From positions 1-43,760 of the forward strand of contig CAINWZ010000018.1 in assembly GCA_903854725.1 (NCBI GenBank): a stretch of 43,760 nucleotides of DNA, in the 5' to 3' direction. Source of the DNA: an uncultured Bacteroidota bacterium. GTDB taxonomy: Bacteria > Bacteroidota > Bacteroidia > Chitinophagales > Chitinophagaceae. Shown here in pieces: positions 6,940-15,306 of this stretch. Each line of letters starts with the position of its first letter. The stretch's first letter is position 1. The notes beneath the pieces were generated by a model. It was not told the origin of the DNA and did no database searches. It saw only the letters and a program-made list of their open reading frames with translations. A program made the position numbers and the translations under genes.

Positions 6940-9057
6940 TTATTTTTTACTGATGTCTGTTCCTAATCTTTGTAAATAAGCTATCAATGCAATTATTTCT
7001 TTATTAGGCGCTACCTTAATTCCATCCTTTTGCAAATCATCTGCAATGCCTTTCGCTTGAATCATTAAATCCTGGTTGGCCTTATTGGCATAATCTGCTG
7101 CATAAGGCACCCCTAATGTGCGCATCGCATTTATTTTTAATGGAGTGGTAGTCGTATCTAAATTATGGTCAATCAAGAAAGAATAAGAAGGCATCACCGA
7201 ACCAGTTGAAATAGAATTAGGTTCTTCTAAGTGATTGTAATGCCAGGTATTTGATTTTTTCAAATTACCCGATCCTTCTCTAGCTAAATCTGGACCAGTA
7301 CGTTTACTTCCCCATTGGAATGGATGATCATATACAAACTCTCCCGCTTTGCTATACTCACCATAACGTTCTGTCTCACTTCTAAAAGGACGTATCATTT
7401 GAGAGTGACAAGTATAACAACCTTCTCTTGTATAAATGTCTCTTCCTTGCAACTCTAATGGTGTATAAGGTTTCACACTTGAAATAGTTGGAATATTTGA
7501 TTTTACTAAAAAAGTGGGTACTAATTCAACTAATCCTCCAATTAATATTACTACTAATGACAATAATAAGAATGGTGTTGGCTTACGTTCAATCCAACGA
7601 TGCCAATGTTCGCCACTATGTTTTGTATAGGCTTTTTCTAAAGCAGGTGCTTGCGCATCTTCGTTAGCTTGCAAAGTGCCTTGACCCATTGTTTTAAAGA
7701 AATTCACCATTCCAATAATGGCACCTGTTAAATACAAAATACCTCCAATGGCCCTCATGGCATAAAAAGGAGCCATATAAGTAACAGTTTCTAAAAATTG
7801 GTACTTCAATTGACCACTTGGTGTAAATTGTTTCCACATAGAAACTTGTTGCCATCCTGCCCAATACATAGGTATTGCATAGAATAGAATTCCTAAAGTG
7901 GCTAACCAAAAATGTATGTTTGCTAATTTTTTAGAATACAATTCAGTTTTGTAAATTCTTGGTAACAACCAATAGATAATTCCAAAAGTTAGCATCCCGT
8001 TCCATCCTAATCCACCTATGTGAACATGCGCAATAATCCAATCTGAAAAATGCGCAACTGCATTAATACTCTTTAAAGATAACATTGGCCCTTCAAATGT
8101 GGACATACCATAAGCGGTTACAGCCACCACCATAAACTTCAATATGACATCTTCTCTCACTTTATCCCAGGCACCACGCAAGGTTAATAAACCATTAATC
8201 ATTCCACCCCAACTTGGAAAAATTAGCATGAAACTAAAAACAATACCTAAACTTTGTGCCCAATTAGGTAAAGCAGTATACAACAAATGGTGCGGGCCCG
8301 CCCAGATATATAAAAAGATCAAGGCCCAAAAATGTATAATTGATAATTTATAAGAGAATACAGGCCTGTTCGCTGCTTTTGGCAAGAAGTAATACATTAA
8401 ACCTAAAAATGGGGTGGTTAAGAAAAAGGCCACCGCATTATGACCATACCACCATTGCACCAAGGCATCTTGTACCCCAGCATACCAACTATAACTTTTA
8501 AATAAAGTAACTGGTAATTCAAAAGAATTTACTAAATGTAAAACGGCTACTGTAACAAATGTGGCAATGTAAAACCATACAGCTACATATAAATGACGCT
8601 CTCTTCTTTTAATAATGGTAGCAAACATATTAAAACCAAAAACAACCCAAATTAAAGTAATCGCTATATCGATGGGCCATTCTAATTCGGCATATTCTTT
8701 AGCAGTTGAAATTCCTAATGGCAATGTAATGGCAGCAGCTACAATGATCAATTGCCAACCCCAGAAATGTATTTTACTCAAGGCATCACTAAACATTCTT
8801 GCTTTTAACAATCGTTGTAATGAATAATACACGCCCATAAACATCGCATTACCCACAAATGCAAAAATTACTGCATTGGTATGCAATGGTCTTATACGAC
8901 CAAAATTAAAATAGGGCTGTAAGTTTAATACAGTGGGAAAAACCAACTGTAAGGCTACCCATAATCCTACCGTCATTCCGACAACCCCCCAAATGATAGT
9001 GGCAATGGCAAAATTCCTTACCGTTTTATTGTCATACTGAAAACTTTCTACTTGCAT
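6940..9057 (-). CDS. ccoNO: cbb3-type cytochrome c oxidase subunits I and II fused (CcoNO)
   Basis: 705 residues joining the catalytic subunit CcoN (about 1-465) to the mono-haem cytochrome CcoO (about 490-705). CcoN ligands match Pseudomonas stutzeri numbering with an offset of one: His59 and His346 (haem b), His344 (haem b3), His206, His256 and His257 (CuB), and Tyr250, the candidate cross-linked active-site tyrosine. A linker at 455-492 leads to a CcoO membrane anchor (about 496-515). The haem c motif is CYTCH at 547-551 and is followed by SQMIRPFRSETERYGEYS, the CcoO signature. It reduces oxygen to water with proton pumping at low oxygen. It lies 27 bp after ccoS. The fusion is common in Bacteroidota. 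Confidence 0.97.
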   Translation of the reverse strand: MQVESFQYDNKTVRNFAIATIIWGVVGMTVGLWVALQLVFPTVLNLQPYFNFGRIRPLHTNAVIFAFVGNAMFMGVYYSLQRLLKARMFSDALSKIHFWGWQLIIVAAAITLPLGISTAKEYAELEWPIDIAITLIWVVFGFNMFATIIKRRERHLYVAVWFYIATFVTVAVLHLVNSFELPVTLFKSYSWYAGVQDALVQWWYGHNAVAFFLTTPFLGLMYYFLPKAANRPVFSYKLSIIHFWALIFLYIWAGPHHLLYTALPNWAQSLGIVFSFMLIFPSWGGMINGLLTLRGAWDKVREDVILKFMVVAVTAYGMSTFEGPMLSLKSINAVAHFSDWIIAHVHIGGLGWNGMLTFGIIYWLLPRIYKTELYSKKLANIHFWLATLGILFYAIPMYWAGWQQVSMWKQFTPSGQLKYQFLETVTYMAPFYAMRAIGGILYLTGAIIGMVNFFKTMGQGTLQANEDAQAPALEKAYTKHSGEHWHRWIERKPTPFLLLSLVVILIGGLVELVPTFLVKSNIPTISSVKPYTPLELQGRDIYTREGCYTCHSQMIRPFRSETERYGEYSKAGEFVYDHPFQWGSKRTGPDLAREGSGNLKKSNTWHYNHLEEPNSISTGSVMPSYSFLIDHNLDTTTTPLKINAMRTLGVPYAADYANKANQDLMIQAKGIADDLQKDGIKVAPNKEIIALIAYLQRLGTDISKK

Positions 9058-9084
9058 AAGGTTAATTTAAATGGTTAGTTATTT

Positions 9085-9282
9085 TTATATTATTTTATTG
9101 GAAATTTTTAGTTTTTTCTTTTCTTCATTTTTATCATTGTCAAAATTTTGATCAAATAAAATTCTAACAGAAGGTGTATAGTCGTCATCCATTTGTCCTG
9201 TTTTTACAGACCATAAAAAAGCCAGTAAAAAACCACCGGCCACAAAAACGCTTACTATGATTAATAATACTATCACTCCCAT
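9085..9282 (-). CDS. ccoS: cbb3-type oxidase assembly protein CcoS
   Basis: 65 residues. One N-terminal membrane helix (about 2-24) is followed by FLWSVKTGQMDDDYTPSVRILFD, which carries the typical CcoS pattern (aromatic-W-x-V-x-x-GQ-DD). CcoS is required for insertion of haem b and CuB into CcoN. It is the first gene of the ccoS-ccoNO-ccoQ-ccoP run, 27 bp before ccoNO, and has a promoter-like TAGATTTG and two palindromic operators upstream. Confidence 0.93.
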   Translation of the reverse strand: MGVIVLLIIVSVFVAGGFLLAFLWSVKTGQMDDDYTPSVRILFDQNFDNDKNEEKKKLKISNKII

Positions 9283-9298
9283 TAGAACATATTTGAAA

Positions 9299-9306
9299 CA
9301 AATCTA
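9299..9306 (-). promoter_or_regulatory. -10 element of the ccoS-ccoNO promoter
   Basis: On the minus strand TAGATTTG matches TAnnTTTG and lies 16 bp before the ccoS start codon. The nearest palindrome centre (9335.5) would be about 41-43 bp upstream of the expected transcription start. That is the class II activator position used by CRP/FNR proteins at promoters lacking a good -33 box. Confidence 0.5.
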
Positions 9307-9329
9307 TTGGGAAAGCTGAATCTACCTAA

Positions 9330-9341
9330 TGACTTAGGTCA
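9330..9341. promoter_or_regulatory. FNR/CRP-like operator, proximal site before ccoS
   Basis: TGACTTAGGTCA is an inverted repeat TGAC-N4-GTCA with the TGA-N6-TCA core read by CRP/FNR proteins. Its centre is about 53 bp upstream of the ccoS ATG and 22 bp (two helical turns) from the distal palindrome. Binding is inferred. Confidence 0.55.
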
Positions 9342-9347
9342 AATTAG

Positions 9348-9367
9348 AAACTGATATATATCAGTTT
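9348..9367. promoter_or_regulatory. 20-bp perfect palindrome with FNR/FixK-like core, distal site before ccoS
   Basis: AAACTGATATATATCAGTTT is perfectly self-complementary. Its core CTGATATATATCAG differs from the FNR/FixK box TTGAT-N4-ATCAA only at the two outermost bases. It overlaps the last codons and stop codon of ccoI. It is not followed by a T-run on the minus strand, so an operator is more likely than a terminator. Confidence 0.55.
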
Positions 9368-11760
9368 TTGGGGCTCATTTTTAAAGAATAGGCATAAGAG
9401 AGCAGCGCAGAAAGGGCTACAATACTAATAGAACTGATGGGCATTAAGATGGCCGCTACCATAGGAGATAGTCTTGCACTTGTTGCAAAATACATCCCAA
9501 TAATATTATAGATAATGGATAAAATAAAAATTGTCACAATAATTAGCTTAGCTTTTTTTGCATAAAAAACTAATTCATGCAACGATTTTATTTCACTTCC
9601 TTCTAAAATAGCATCACTTGCAGGAGTAAATAAATGGGTTTGATCGGTAACGGCAATTCCTACATTACTTTTTTTCAAGGCCCCTGCATCATTTAAACCA
9701 TCCCCCACCATCATGACCCGATGCCCCTGCTGTTGCAAACGTTCAATATATTGTAACTTATCTACAGGATTTTGTTCAAATAAAATAGGAATATCTGTAC
9801 CTAATATTTTGACTAAATTTTCTTTTTCAGTAGGATGATCACCACTTAATAAGTGCAAATGATAGCCCCTACATTTAAAGCGCGTAATCATTAGTGCAAT
9901 ACCTTCCCTATAAGTATGATTAATCTTAAATACCCCTTTAAATATGCCGTTGATGGCTAGACATACAACAGAACCTTCGTATGTTGTATTTACCTTAATA
10001 CCATTTGATTGCAAGAAGGCAATCGACCCCACTAGAATTTCATATTCATTACAAATTGCCTTCGTTCCTTTGCCAATAAAATTTTCAATTTTTTGAAAAC
10101 TTGTTATATCTGCTACTTCTAACAATAAAAATTGAGTAACCATTTTACTTAATGGATGTAAAGACTCCCTTGTAACCGATTTTACAGCAATCATTTCTTT
10201 TTCACTTAATACTACCCCCATGTATTCCAAATGCGTATCCTCGTGATTGGTTAAAGTGCCGGTTTTGTCAAAAACTATGGTATCAATTTTATGTATAGCT
10301 TCAATGACTGCCGCATTTTTACAATATAATTTCCCTCTACCTAACCATCTTATTACATTGCCATAGGTAAAAGTTACTGTTAACAATAACGAACAAGGGC
10401 AAGCAACAATTAAAACAGCCGTTACGGCTGGCAATATTTTATGCGTATCATAAATACTCCAATAAACACCACTAGCTATTGCAATTGCAAATAAAACGAT
10501 GGTGAAATATTGACTCCATGGATGCACAAAAGATTGCTCTGTATTTTTCTCCGCCTTCAACACCGGACTATTCCATAATTCAGTTATATAACTTTGTCCC
10601 ACAGGTTTTACAACTTCTAATTGTATGGCCCTGCCCTTTTGAATACCTCCGGCATAAACCATTTGCCCCACTGCCACTGCAATAGGGGCATTTTCTCCTG
10701 TTACAAAACTATAATCAATTAAAGCACCCTCAGTTAATAATATAGCGTCTGCTGGAATCATTTCATCCGACCTTATTAAAACAATTTCCAATTTTACTAA
10801 GGCAGCCAAAGGCTTATTGACTTCTTTATTATCTTCAATTACGGTAACACCTAATGGGAAAAAAGAATTGTAGTCTCGATCGAATGCGAAGGAATCATAA
10901 GACTTGTCCTGAAACCACCTTCCAATTAACATAAAAAAAACAATCCCACTCATGCTATCTAAATAACCCGCACCTGTTTGAGATAGAATCTCATAAACGC
11001 TTCTTGTAAAAGTAACTGTAATAGCAAGTGCAATAGGCGCATCAATATTCAGCCATTTCTGCCTTAGCCCCGTATAAGCTGAAATAAAAAATCCATTCGC
11101 ACTGAAAAACAAAACGGGCAAGGATAAAAGCAAATTAATGTATACAAAAAAATGTCGTAATGAACCTAGTTCTAATGCATTATTCGATAAATACTCAGGA
11201 AAACTTAACATCATGATATTGCTAAAACAAAAACCTGCCACACCAATTTTGTATAATTGCTTTTTATTGACTTTCTTTTTCTTTAACCAATCATTGCCTC
11301 CTAAATGTATCACAGGCTCATATCCCACAAATGCTAGTAATTGTACTACTTGTTTTAATGATATAACAGCAGGATTGAATACGATTTTAATTTCCTTTTT
11401 CTCAAAATGGGTTTGAGACTGAATGATTCCTGGATTTATTTTATGTAAATTCTCTAATAACCAAACACAACTGACACAATGTATTTGTGGCAAATAAAAT
11501 ACAACATGTGCCTGATCCCCTAATTTAAATTGAATAAGCTGTTCTTGAATGGCCGCATTGTCTAAATAATTATACTTTTCATTAACAAAATGCCCTTTTG
11601 CGGTCATGCCAGGCATTTCAGACAAATCATAATATTGGCATAAGCCATTTTCGTCCAATAGCTTAAATACCATTTTACAACCATCGCAACAGAAGCATTT
11701 ATCTTCTTCTTGAATAGTTTCAATACAATCGGCACCACAATGATAACAAGATGTAAGCAT
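9361..11760 (-). CDS. ccoI: Copper-type P-ATPase for cbb3 oxidase assembly (CcoI/FixI)
   Basis: About 799 residues from the ATG at 11760; a TTG five codons upstream at 11775 would give 804, but ATG gives the natural start MLTSCYHCG. Parts in order: a Cys-rich N-terminal metal-binding domain (CYHCGADC, CFCCDGCK), an HMA-like domain with HCVSCVWLLENL, membrane helices, the intramembrane copper motif CPC (VACPCSLLLT), phosphorylation motif DKTGTLTN, an HP motif in SLHPLSK, and GDGLNDAGAL near the C-terminus. The stretch after CPC is SLLLTVTF rather than the more usual A-L-G/S-L-A-T-P. It exports copper across the inner membrane to supply the CuB centre. A CRP/FNR-like palindrome lies upstream, and ccoS follows after 78 bp with its own promoter. 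Confidence 0.94.
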   Translation of the reverse strand: MLTSCYHCGADCIETIQEEDKCFCCDGCKMVFKLLDENGLCQYYDLSEMPGMTAKGHFVNEKYNYLDNAAIQEQLIQFKLGDQAHVVFYLPQIHCVSCVWLLENLHKINPGIIQSQTHFEKKEIKIVFNPAVISLKQVVQLLAFVGYEPVIHLGGNDWLKKKKVNKKQLYKIGVAGFCFSNIMMLSFPEYLSNNALELGSLRHFFVYINLLLSLPVLFFSANGFFISAYTGLRQKWLNIDAPIALAITVTFTRSVYEILSQTGAGYLDSMSGIVFFMLIGRWFQDKSYDSFAFDRDYNSFFPLGVTVIEDNKEVNKPLAALVKLEIVLIRSDEMIPADAILLTEGALIDYSFVTGENAPIAVAVGQMVYAGGIQKGRAIQLEVVKPVGQSYITELWNSPVLKAEKNTEQSFVHPWSQYFTIVLFAIAIASGVYWSIYDTHKILPAVTAVLIVACPCSLLLTVTFTYGNVIRWLGRGKLYCKNAAVIEAIHKIDTIVFDKTGTLTNHEDTHLEYMGVVLSEKEMIAVKSVTRESLHPLSKMVTQFLLLEVADITSFQKIENFIGKGTKAICNEYEILVGSIAFLQSNGIKVNTTYEGSVVCLAINGIFKGVFKINHTYREGIALMITRFKCRGYHLHLLSGDHPTEKENLVKILGTDIPILFEQNPVDKLQYIERLQQQGHRVMMVGDGLNDAGALKKSNVGIAVTDQTHLFTPASDAILEGSEIKSLHELVFYAKKAKLIIVTIFILSIIYNIIGMYFATSARLSPMVAAILMPISSISIVALSALLSYAYSLKMSPKN

Positions 11761-11822
11761 AATTAAGTCTGACAAAAATGCTTAAATATGTGTAGCCCCT
11801 TAATGAGGGTAGTCAGTGTAAA

Positions 11823-11840
11823 ATATGATAAAAGTCATAT
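11823..11840. promoter_or_regulatory. CRP/FNR-like operator upstream of ccoI
   Basis: ATATGA-TAAAAG-TCATAT is a perfect inverted repeat with a 6-base spacer, containing TGAT-N4-GTCA. The centre is about 71 bp upstream of the preferred ccoI ATG. It has the same TGA-N6-TCA core as the two sites before ccoS. The S41 protease gene ends at 11854, so the site lies in the short gap between the two minus-strand genes. No clear TAnnTTTG element was found for ccoI. Confidence 0.5.
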
Positions 11841-11853
11841 TCTATAAAGAAGT

Positions 11854-13431
11854 TTAAGGTAGCATGGTCGAAAATAATGGATTCAAACCATTCTCTACTT
11901 CATAATAACCTTGCTTATACCATTGAATTCTGGCTACTAATGCCATTATTTGTCGCTGTACTAATGACTTATTTTTTTCAATCGATTGTAATTTTTTTCT
12001 TTGCTCACTATTCGCAAATTGATTCAAAGCTACCCAGTAGTCAAATTTTTGATATTGCTGTATAAAATCAGCAGGTGATTTAATAGCAATCATTGCTGTC
12101 TTATTTTTTACATACCAATGAAATACAAAATCATTCAATAAACTTTGATTCCATAACACTGAAAAATTACTATCTACAAATTCATTTCTTCCTGTCACCC
12201 ATTTGTCTGGATAAATACCACCGCCACCATAGACTACTTTACCTTTTGGTGTCTTAAAAGCCTGCCCTTTAAAACTTGAATCCTGTAATCCCATTGCATC
12301 TTCATGCATCCTCATGACAAAGTCAGATTCGTAGGTTTGCTTTCCATTGGCATAGGGACGTTGAATATTTCTTCCTAATGGTGTATAATATTTGGCAGTG
12401 GTTAATCGCATGGCCCCGCCATTGGACAAATTAAATTGCTGCTGCACTAATCCTTTTCCAAATGAACGCTGTCCAACAATAGTAGCCCTATCCCAATCTT
12501 GAAGTGCTCCCGCCAATACTTCACTTGCAGAGGCAGAAGTTTCATCCATCAGTATGGTTAAAGATCCCTGCTCAAAAAGTCCTTCTCTTTTACTGAAATA
12601 ATCTACCCTTGGGGAATGAACGCCTTGTGTATATACAATTAATTTATTGCCACTTAATAATTCGTCTGCAATAGCTACTGCTTCAGAAAGTAAGCCCCCT
12701 CCATTACCTCTTAAATCTAACACCAATGATTTCATCCCTTTTTGCACCAAGGGATCTAATGCTTGCATAAAAGCTTCATAGGTTCTATCCGCAAATTTGT
12801 TAATTCTAATATACCCCAAATCTGGCTTAATGAAATAAGAAGCGTCTACGGAAGAAACAGGTACGTTATCTCTTGGTACTATTACCGTGATTGTTTTACC
12901 CGCTCTTGCTATTAATAATTTAACACTTGTATTAGAAGGCCCTTTTATTTTTTTTCTTATATCATCTGCTTCCCATTTTTTTCCTGACAATTGTATAGTG
13001 TCATCTGCTTTTAATAATATATCTCCAATTTGCAAGCCTGCTTTTTCTGCAGGACTCCCTTTTATGACATACCCAACAAATACACTATCTCTGAACTGTT
13101 GAAATTCAATGCCAATACCTTTAAAATTGGGCATCAATTGCTCATTCACTTCTACTAGATCCGAAGGAGGTATATAAACAGAATGCGGGTCTAATTGTGC
13201 TAAATAAAAATTAGCTAAATGTGTGCTGGCACTATCTCCATCAACCGAGTCTACATATTTAGATTGTATCAGTTGTAACATTTCTTGCATAGGATCTTGC
13301 TTATGCCACTTTATATTACCTAAAGGAATTTCCCCTTTAATAAATACCCCAATTACAACCCCCATGATTACCAAAAAGGCATAAAAAAGCGGGGTAGACC
13401 AATTCGAATTATTTTTTTCTTGCATGCTCAT
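11854..13431 (-). CDS. S41-family C-terminal processing peptidase with PDZ domain
   Basis: 525 residues. An N-terminal membrane anchor (about 12-32) is followed by a helical domain, a PDZ domain (about 95-185, with FKGIGIEF and SPAEKAGLQIGDILLKADD) and the S41 catalytic domain (about 195-380). The serine lies in TSASASEVLAG and the lysine in SFGKGLVQQQ, the Ser-Lys dyad of CtpA/Prc proteases. A C-terminal extension of about 140 residues follows. It likely trims or degrades periplasmic proteins. It is divergent from the sugar kinase gene, 57 bp apart, and upstream of ccoI on the same strand with a separate control region between them. The precise substrate is unknown. Confidence 0.93.
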   Translation of the reverse strand: MSMQEKNNSNWSTPLFYAFLVIMGVVIGVFIKGEIPLGNIKWHKQDPMQEMLQLIQSKYVDSVDGDSASTHLANFYLAQLDPHSVYIPPSDLVEVNEQLMPNFKGIGIEFQQFRDSVFVGYVIKGSPAEKAGLQIGDILLKADDTIQLSGKKWEADDIRKKIKGPSNTSVKLLIARAGKTITVIVPRDNVPVSSVDASYFIKPDLGYIRINKFADRTYEAFMQALDPLVQKGMKSLVLDLRGNGGGLLSEAVAIADELLSGNKLIVYTQGVHSPRVDYFSKREGLFEQGSLTILMDETSASASEVLAGALQDWDRATIVGQRSFGKGLVQQQFNLSNGGAMRLTTAKYYTPLGRNIQRPYANGKQTYESDFVMRMHEDAMGLQDSSFKGQAFKTPKGKVVYGGGGIYPDKWVTGRNEFVDSNFSVLWNQSLLNDFVFHWYVKNKTAMIAIKSPADFIQQYQKFDYWVALNQFANSEQRKKLQSIEKNKSLVQRQIMALVARIQWYKQGYYEVENGLNPLFSTMLP

Positions 13432-13488
13432 TTTATTCGGGCTAAAATTACACTAAAAAGGCTATTTTCACACACAAGAGTATCCCAT

Positions 13489-14340
13489 ATGATAAAGAAT
13501 TATATTATAGCCGATAGTGGCGCTACTAAATGTCAGTGGACCATTGTACAATCCAATAAGAAAACTTCCCTTTCAAGCCTTGGTATAAGCCCTTACTTTT
13601 TAAGTGCCTCTCAAATACAAGCATTGGTTGAAAAAACATTTAAGAACAAAGTAAAGCTTGATACAATTGATGCTGTTTACTTTTATGGAACAGGTTTAAG
13701 CAATCCCGACAACGTAGCCCCCTTAAAAAAAGCACTTAAATTGGTATTTACCAAGGCCACTTTTGATATTCAAACCGATTTAGTAGCTGCTGCAAGAGCT
13801 ACCTGCCAACACACAAAAGGAGTGGCCTGTATTGTAGGCACTGGTTCAAATACTGGTTTTTATAACGGAAAAAAAATTACCAAAAACAGCCCAGGCTTGG
13901 GTTATGTATTAGGTGATGAAGGAAGTGGATCTTATTTGGGCAAAAAAGTAATTCAATATTATTTGTACAAAACATTTGACGAGGATCTTATGTCTAGGTT
14001 TGAAAAAAAATACACCCTTAGCAAAGATGCTATTTTAAATAGCGTCTATAAAGAACCTGCTCCCAATCGCTATCTCGCCAATTTTACCCAATTCTTAGTA
14101 GAAAATAGAGGCCACTATATGATTGAAAATATAATTGAAGATGGATTAAACGATTTTTTTTATGCGCATATTAATAAAATGAATGAAGCCTGGCTATACC
14201 CTATTCATTTTGTGGGAAGTGTTGCTTATGGTTTTAAAGACATCATCAAACAATTGGCCTTAAGTTATGAAATTGAATTAGGCACTATCGTTAAATCTCC
14301 TATGCCAGGACTTATTACATTTCATCAAAATAATAAATAG
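13489..14340 (+). CDS. BadF/BadG-family ATPase, N-acetylglucosamine kinase-like
   Basis: 283 residues from the ATG at 13489 (MIKNYIIADSGATKCQW). An upstream in-frame ATG at 13420 would overlap the divergent protease gene and add a non-homologous tail. ASKHA-fold motifs: phosphate 1 IADSGATKCQWTIV, connect/phosphate 2 region VGTGSNTGFY, and GYVLGDEGSGSYLG. Length and motifs match the small Bacteroidota sugar kinases annotated as N-acetylglucosamine kinase, which use ATP to phosphorylate amino sugars for cell-wall recycling. The substrate is inferred by family only. It is followed after 26 bp by a gene of unknown function on the same strand. Confidence 0.85.
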   Translation: MIKNYIIADSGATKCQWTIVQSNKKTSLSSLGISPYFLSASQIQALVEKTFKNKVKLDTIDAVYFYGTGLSNPDNVAPLKKALKLVFTKATFDIQTDLVAAARATCQHTKGVACIVGTGSNTGFYNGKKITKNSPGLGYVLGDEGSGSYLGKKVIQYYLYKTFDEDLMSRFEKKYTLSKDAILNSVYKEPAPNRYLANFTQFLVENRGHYMIENIIEDGLNDFFYAHINKMNEAWLYPIHFVGSVAYGFKDIIKQLALSYEIELGTIVKSPMPGLITFHQNNK

Positions 14341-14366
14341 TTTTATCCTTTTAGTTTGGCAAGTTT

Positions 14367-14930
14367 ATGCATGATATAGAACCACACTATCATTGGCGCC
14401 ATTTGTATATGGCAGAAGAAGATCCAAAATCTATTTTTTTTGGTCGCAAGTACAGTGAGTTTGAATTTTCACAAACAGTATATAATTATTATATCCATCC
14501 TCAATGGGATGAATTTGGTAGCAAAACTTTGTACTTGAAAATACTTTTTGTTGATTATGATGCAAAGTTTGCCATCATTGAAATGATAGGAGAATGGAAT
14601 GATGCCATTGAAAATGATATCATGGAATTTAAAAGAGAAGTGCTGGACAAACTAATGGAAGAAGGTATTTTCAAATTTATTTTAATCGCAGAAAGCGTTT
14701 TTAATTTTCATAGTGGAGATAAAGATTATTACGAAGAATTATATGATGAATTATCGGAAGAAGATGGCTGGGCTGTGATGATTAATTTTCACCAAGGGGC
14801 TCAACACGATTTTTTACTCCGAAAATTAAACCGATATATAGAATTGATGGAAGTGAGCGCTTGGAGAACCTTTAAGCCTGAAGATTTTTTTCAAATGATT
14901 GATGATAAAATTTCTCAAAGATTACAGTAA
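14367..14930 (+). CDS. Conserved acidic protein of unknown function
   Basis: 187 residues, rich in Asp, Glu and aromatic residues, with no signal peptide, membrane segment or cysteine. It starts MHDIEPHYHWRHLYMAEEDP and has an alternating beta/alpha look (TLYLKILFVDYDAKFAIIEMIG; FKFILIAESVFNFH). I do not recognise a named family. It lies 26 bp after the sugar kinase gene, so co-transcription is likely, and it converges on the TPR gene with only 5 bp between stops. Confidence 0.75.
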   Translation: MHDIEPHYHWRHLYMAEEDPKSIFFGRKYSEFEFSQTVYNYYIHPQWDEFGSKTLYLKILFVDYDAKFAIIEMIGEWNDAIENDIMEFKREVLDKLMEEGIFKFILIAESVFNFHSGDKDYYEELYDELSEEDGWAVMINFHQGAQHDFLLRKLNRYIELMEVSAWRTFKPEDFFQMIDDKISQRLQ

Positions 14931-14935
14931 GTGGC

Positions 14936-15247
14936 CTAATAGACCAAGTCTTCGTAAGCCCCTTGCAATTCATTATAGGCATGATTGTCCTTTGCTTGTT
15001 TAGCGGCCGCCATTCCTTTTTCATACCATTCAATGGCCTGCTCTTTTTGCCCCATTCTTTCAAGAGATTTGGCAAAATGGTAGTAGGATCCAATGTAATC
15101 GGGAGAATCTGTAAGTACTGCTAACAGCAAATCCTGGGCCTTCTGCTCCTCCCCTAATTTTACATATTCCATCGCCAAAGCATGTCTTAAAAAGTTATCC
15201 TTTGGTTGTTGATTTAAAAATTCAATTATTCTTTCTATTCGTTGCAT
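14936..15247 (-). CDS. Small tetratricopeptide-repeat protein
   Basis: 103 residues forming about two to three TPR units: DNFLRHALAMEYVKLGEEQKAQDLL, DYIGSYYHFAKSLERMGQKEQAIEWYEKGM, and a C-terminal capping helix. TPR positions such as the G-A-Y-F pattern are visible. There is no signal peptide, so it is cytoplasmic and probably a protein-interaction adaptor. It is divergent from etfB, about 59 bp apart. Confidence 0.8.
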   Translation of the reverse strand: MQRIERIIEFLNQQPKDNFLRHALAMEYVKLGEEQKAQDLLLAVLTDSPDYIGSYYHFAKSLERMGQKEQAIEWYEKGMAAAKQAKDNHAYNELQGAYEDLVY

Positions 15248-15254
15248 CTTGGCT

Positions 15255-15262
15255 TATATTTG
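15255..15262 (+). promoter_or_regulatory. -10 element of the etfBA promoter
   Basis: TATATTTG matches TAnnTTTG and lies 44 bp before the etfB ATG at 15307. It is followed at once by an inverted repeat covering the expected transcription start. Confidence 0.45.
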
Positions 15263-15264
15263 CA

Positions 15265-15284
15265 TTAGTTGCATAGACAACTAA
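15265..15284. promoter_or_regulatory. Inverted repeat at the etfBA transcription start (operator candidate)
   Basis: TTAGTTG-CATAGA-CAACTAA is a perfect 7-bp inverted repeat with a 6-base spacer, 2 bp downstream of the -10 element. That is where a repressor would block transcription. The regulator is unknown. Confidence 0.4.
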
Positions 15285-15306
15285 CAAATTATCAAAATTA
15301 GTGATC

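Noticed and set aside
9348..9367. The 20-bp palindrome at the ccoI stop read as a transcription terminator
   Set aside because: The stem is AT-rich, has no loop and is not followed by a T-run on the minus strand; its FNR-like core and place before ccoS favour an operator.
11761..11775. TTG start for ccoI (and similarly TTG starts for priA and murB)
   Set aside because: In each case an ATG a few codons downstream gives the natural family N-terminus and avoids overlap or a rare start.
13420..13488. Longer N-terminus for the sugar kinase from ATG 13420
   Set aside because: It overlaps the divergent protease gene, and the extra residues do not look like the family, which begins at the IADSGATK strand.
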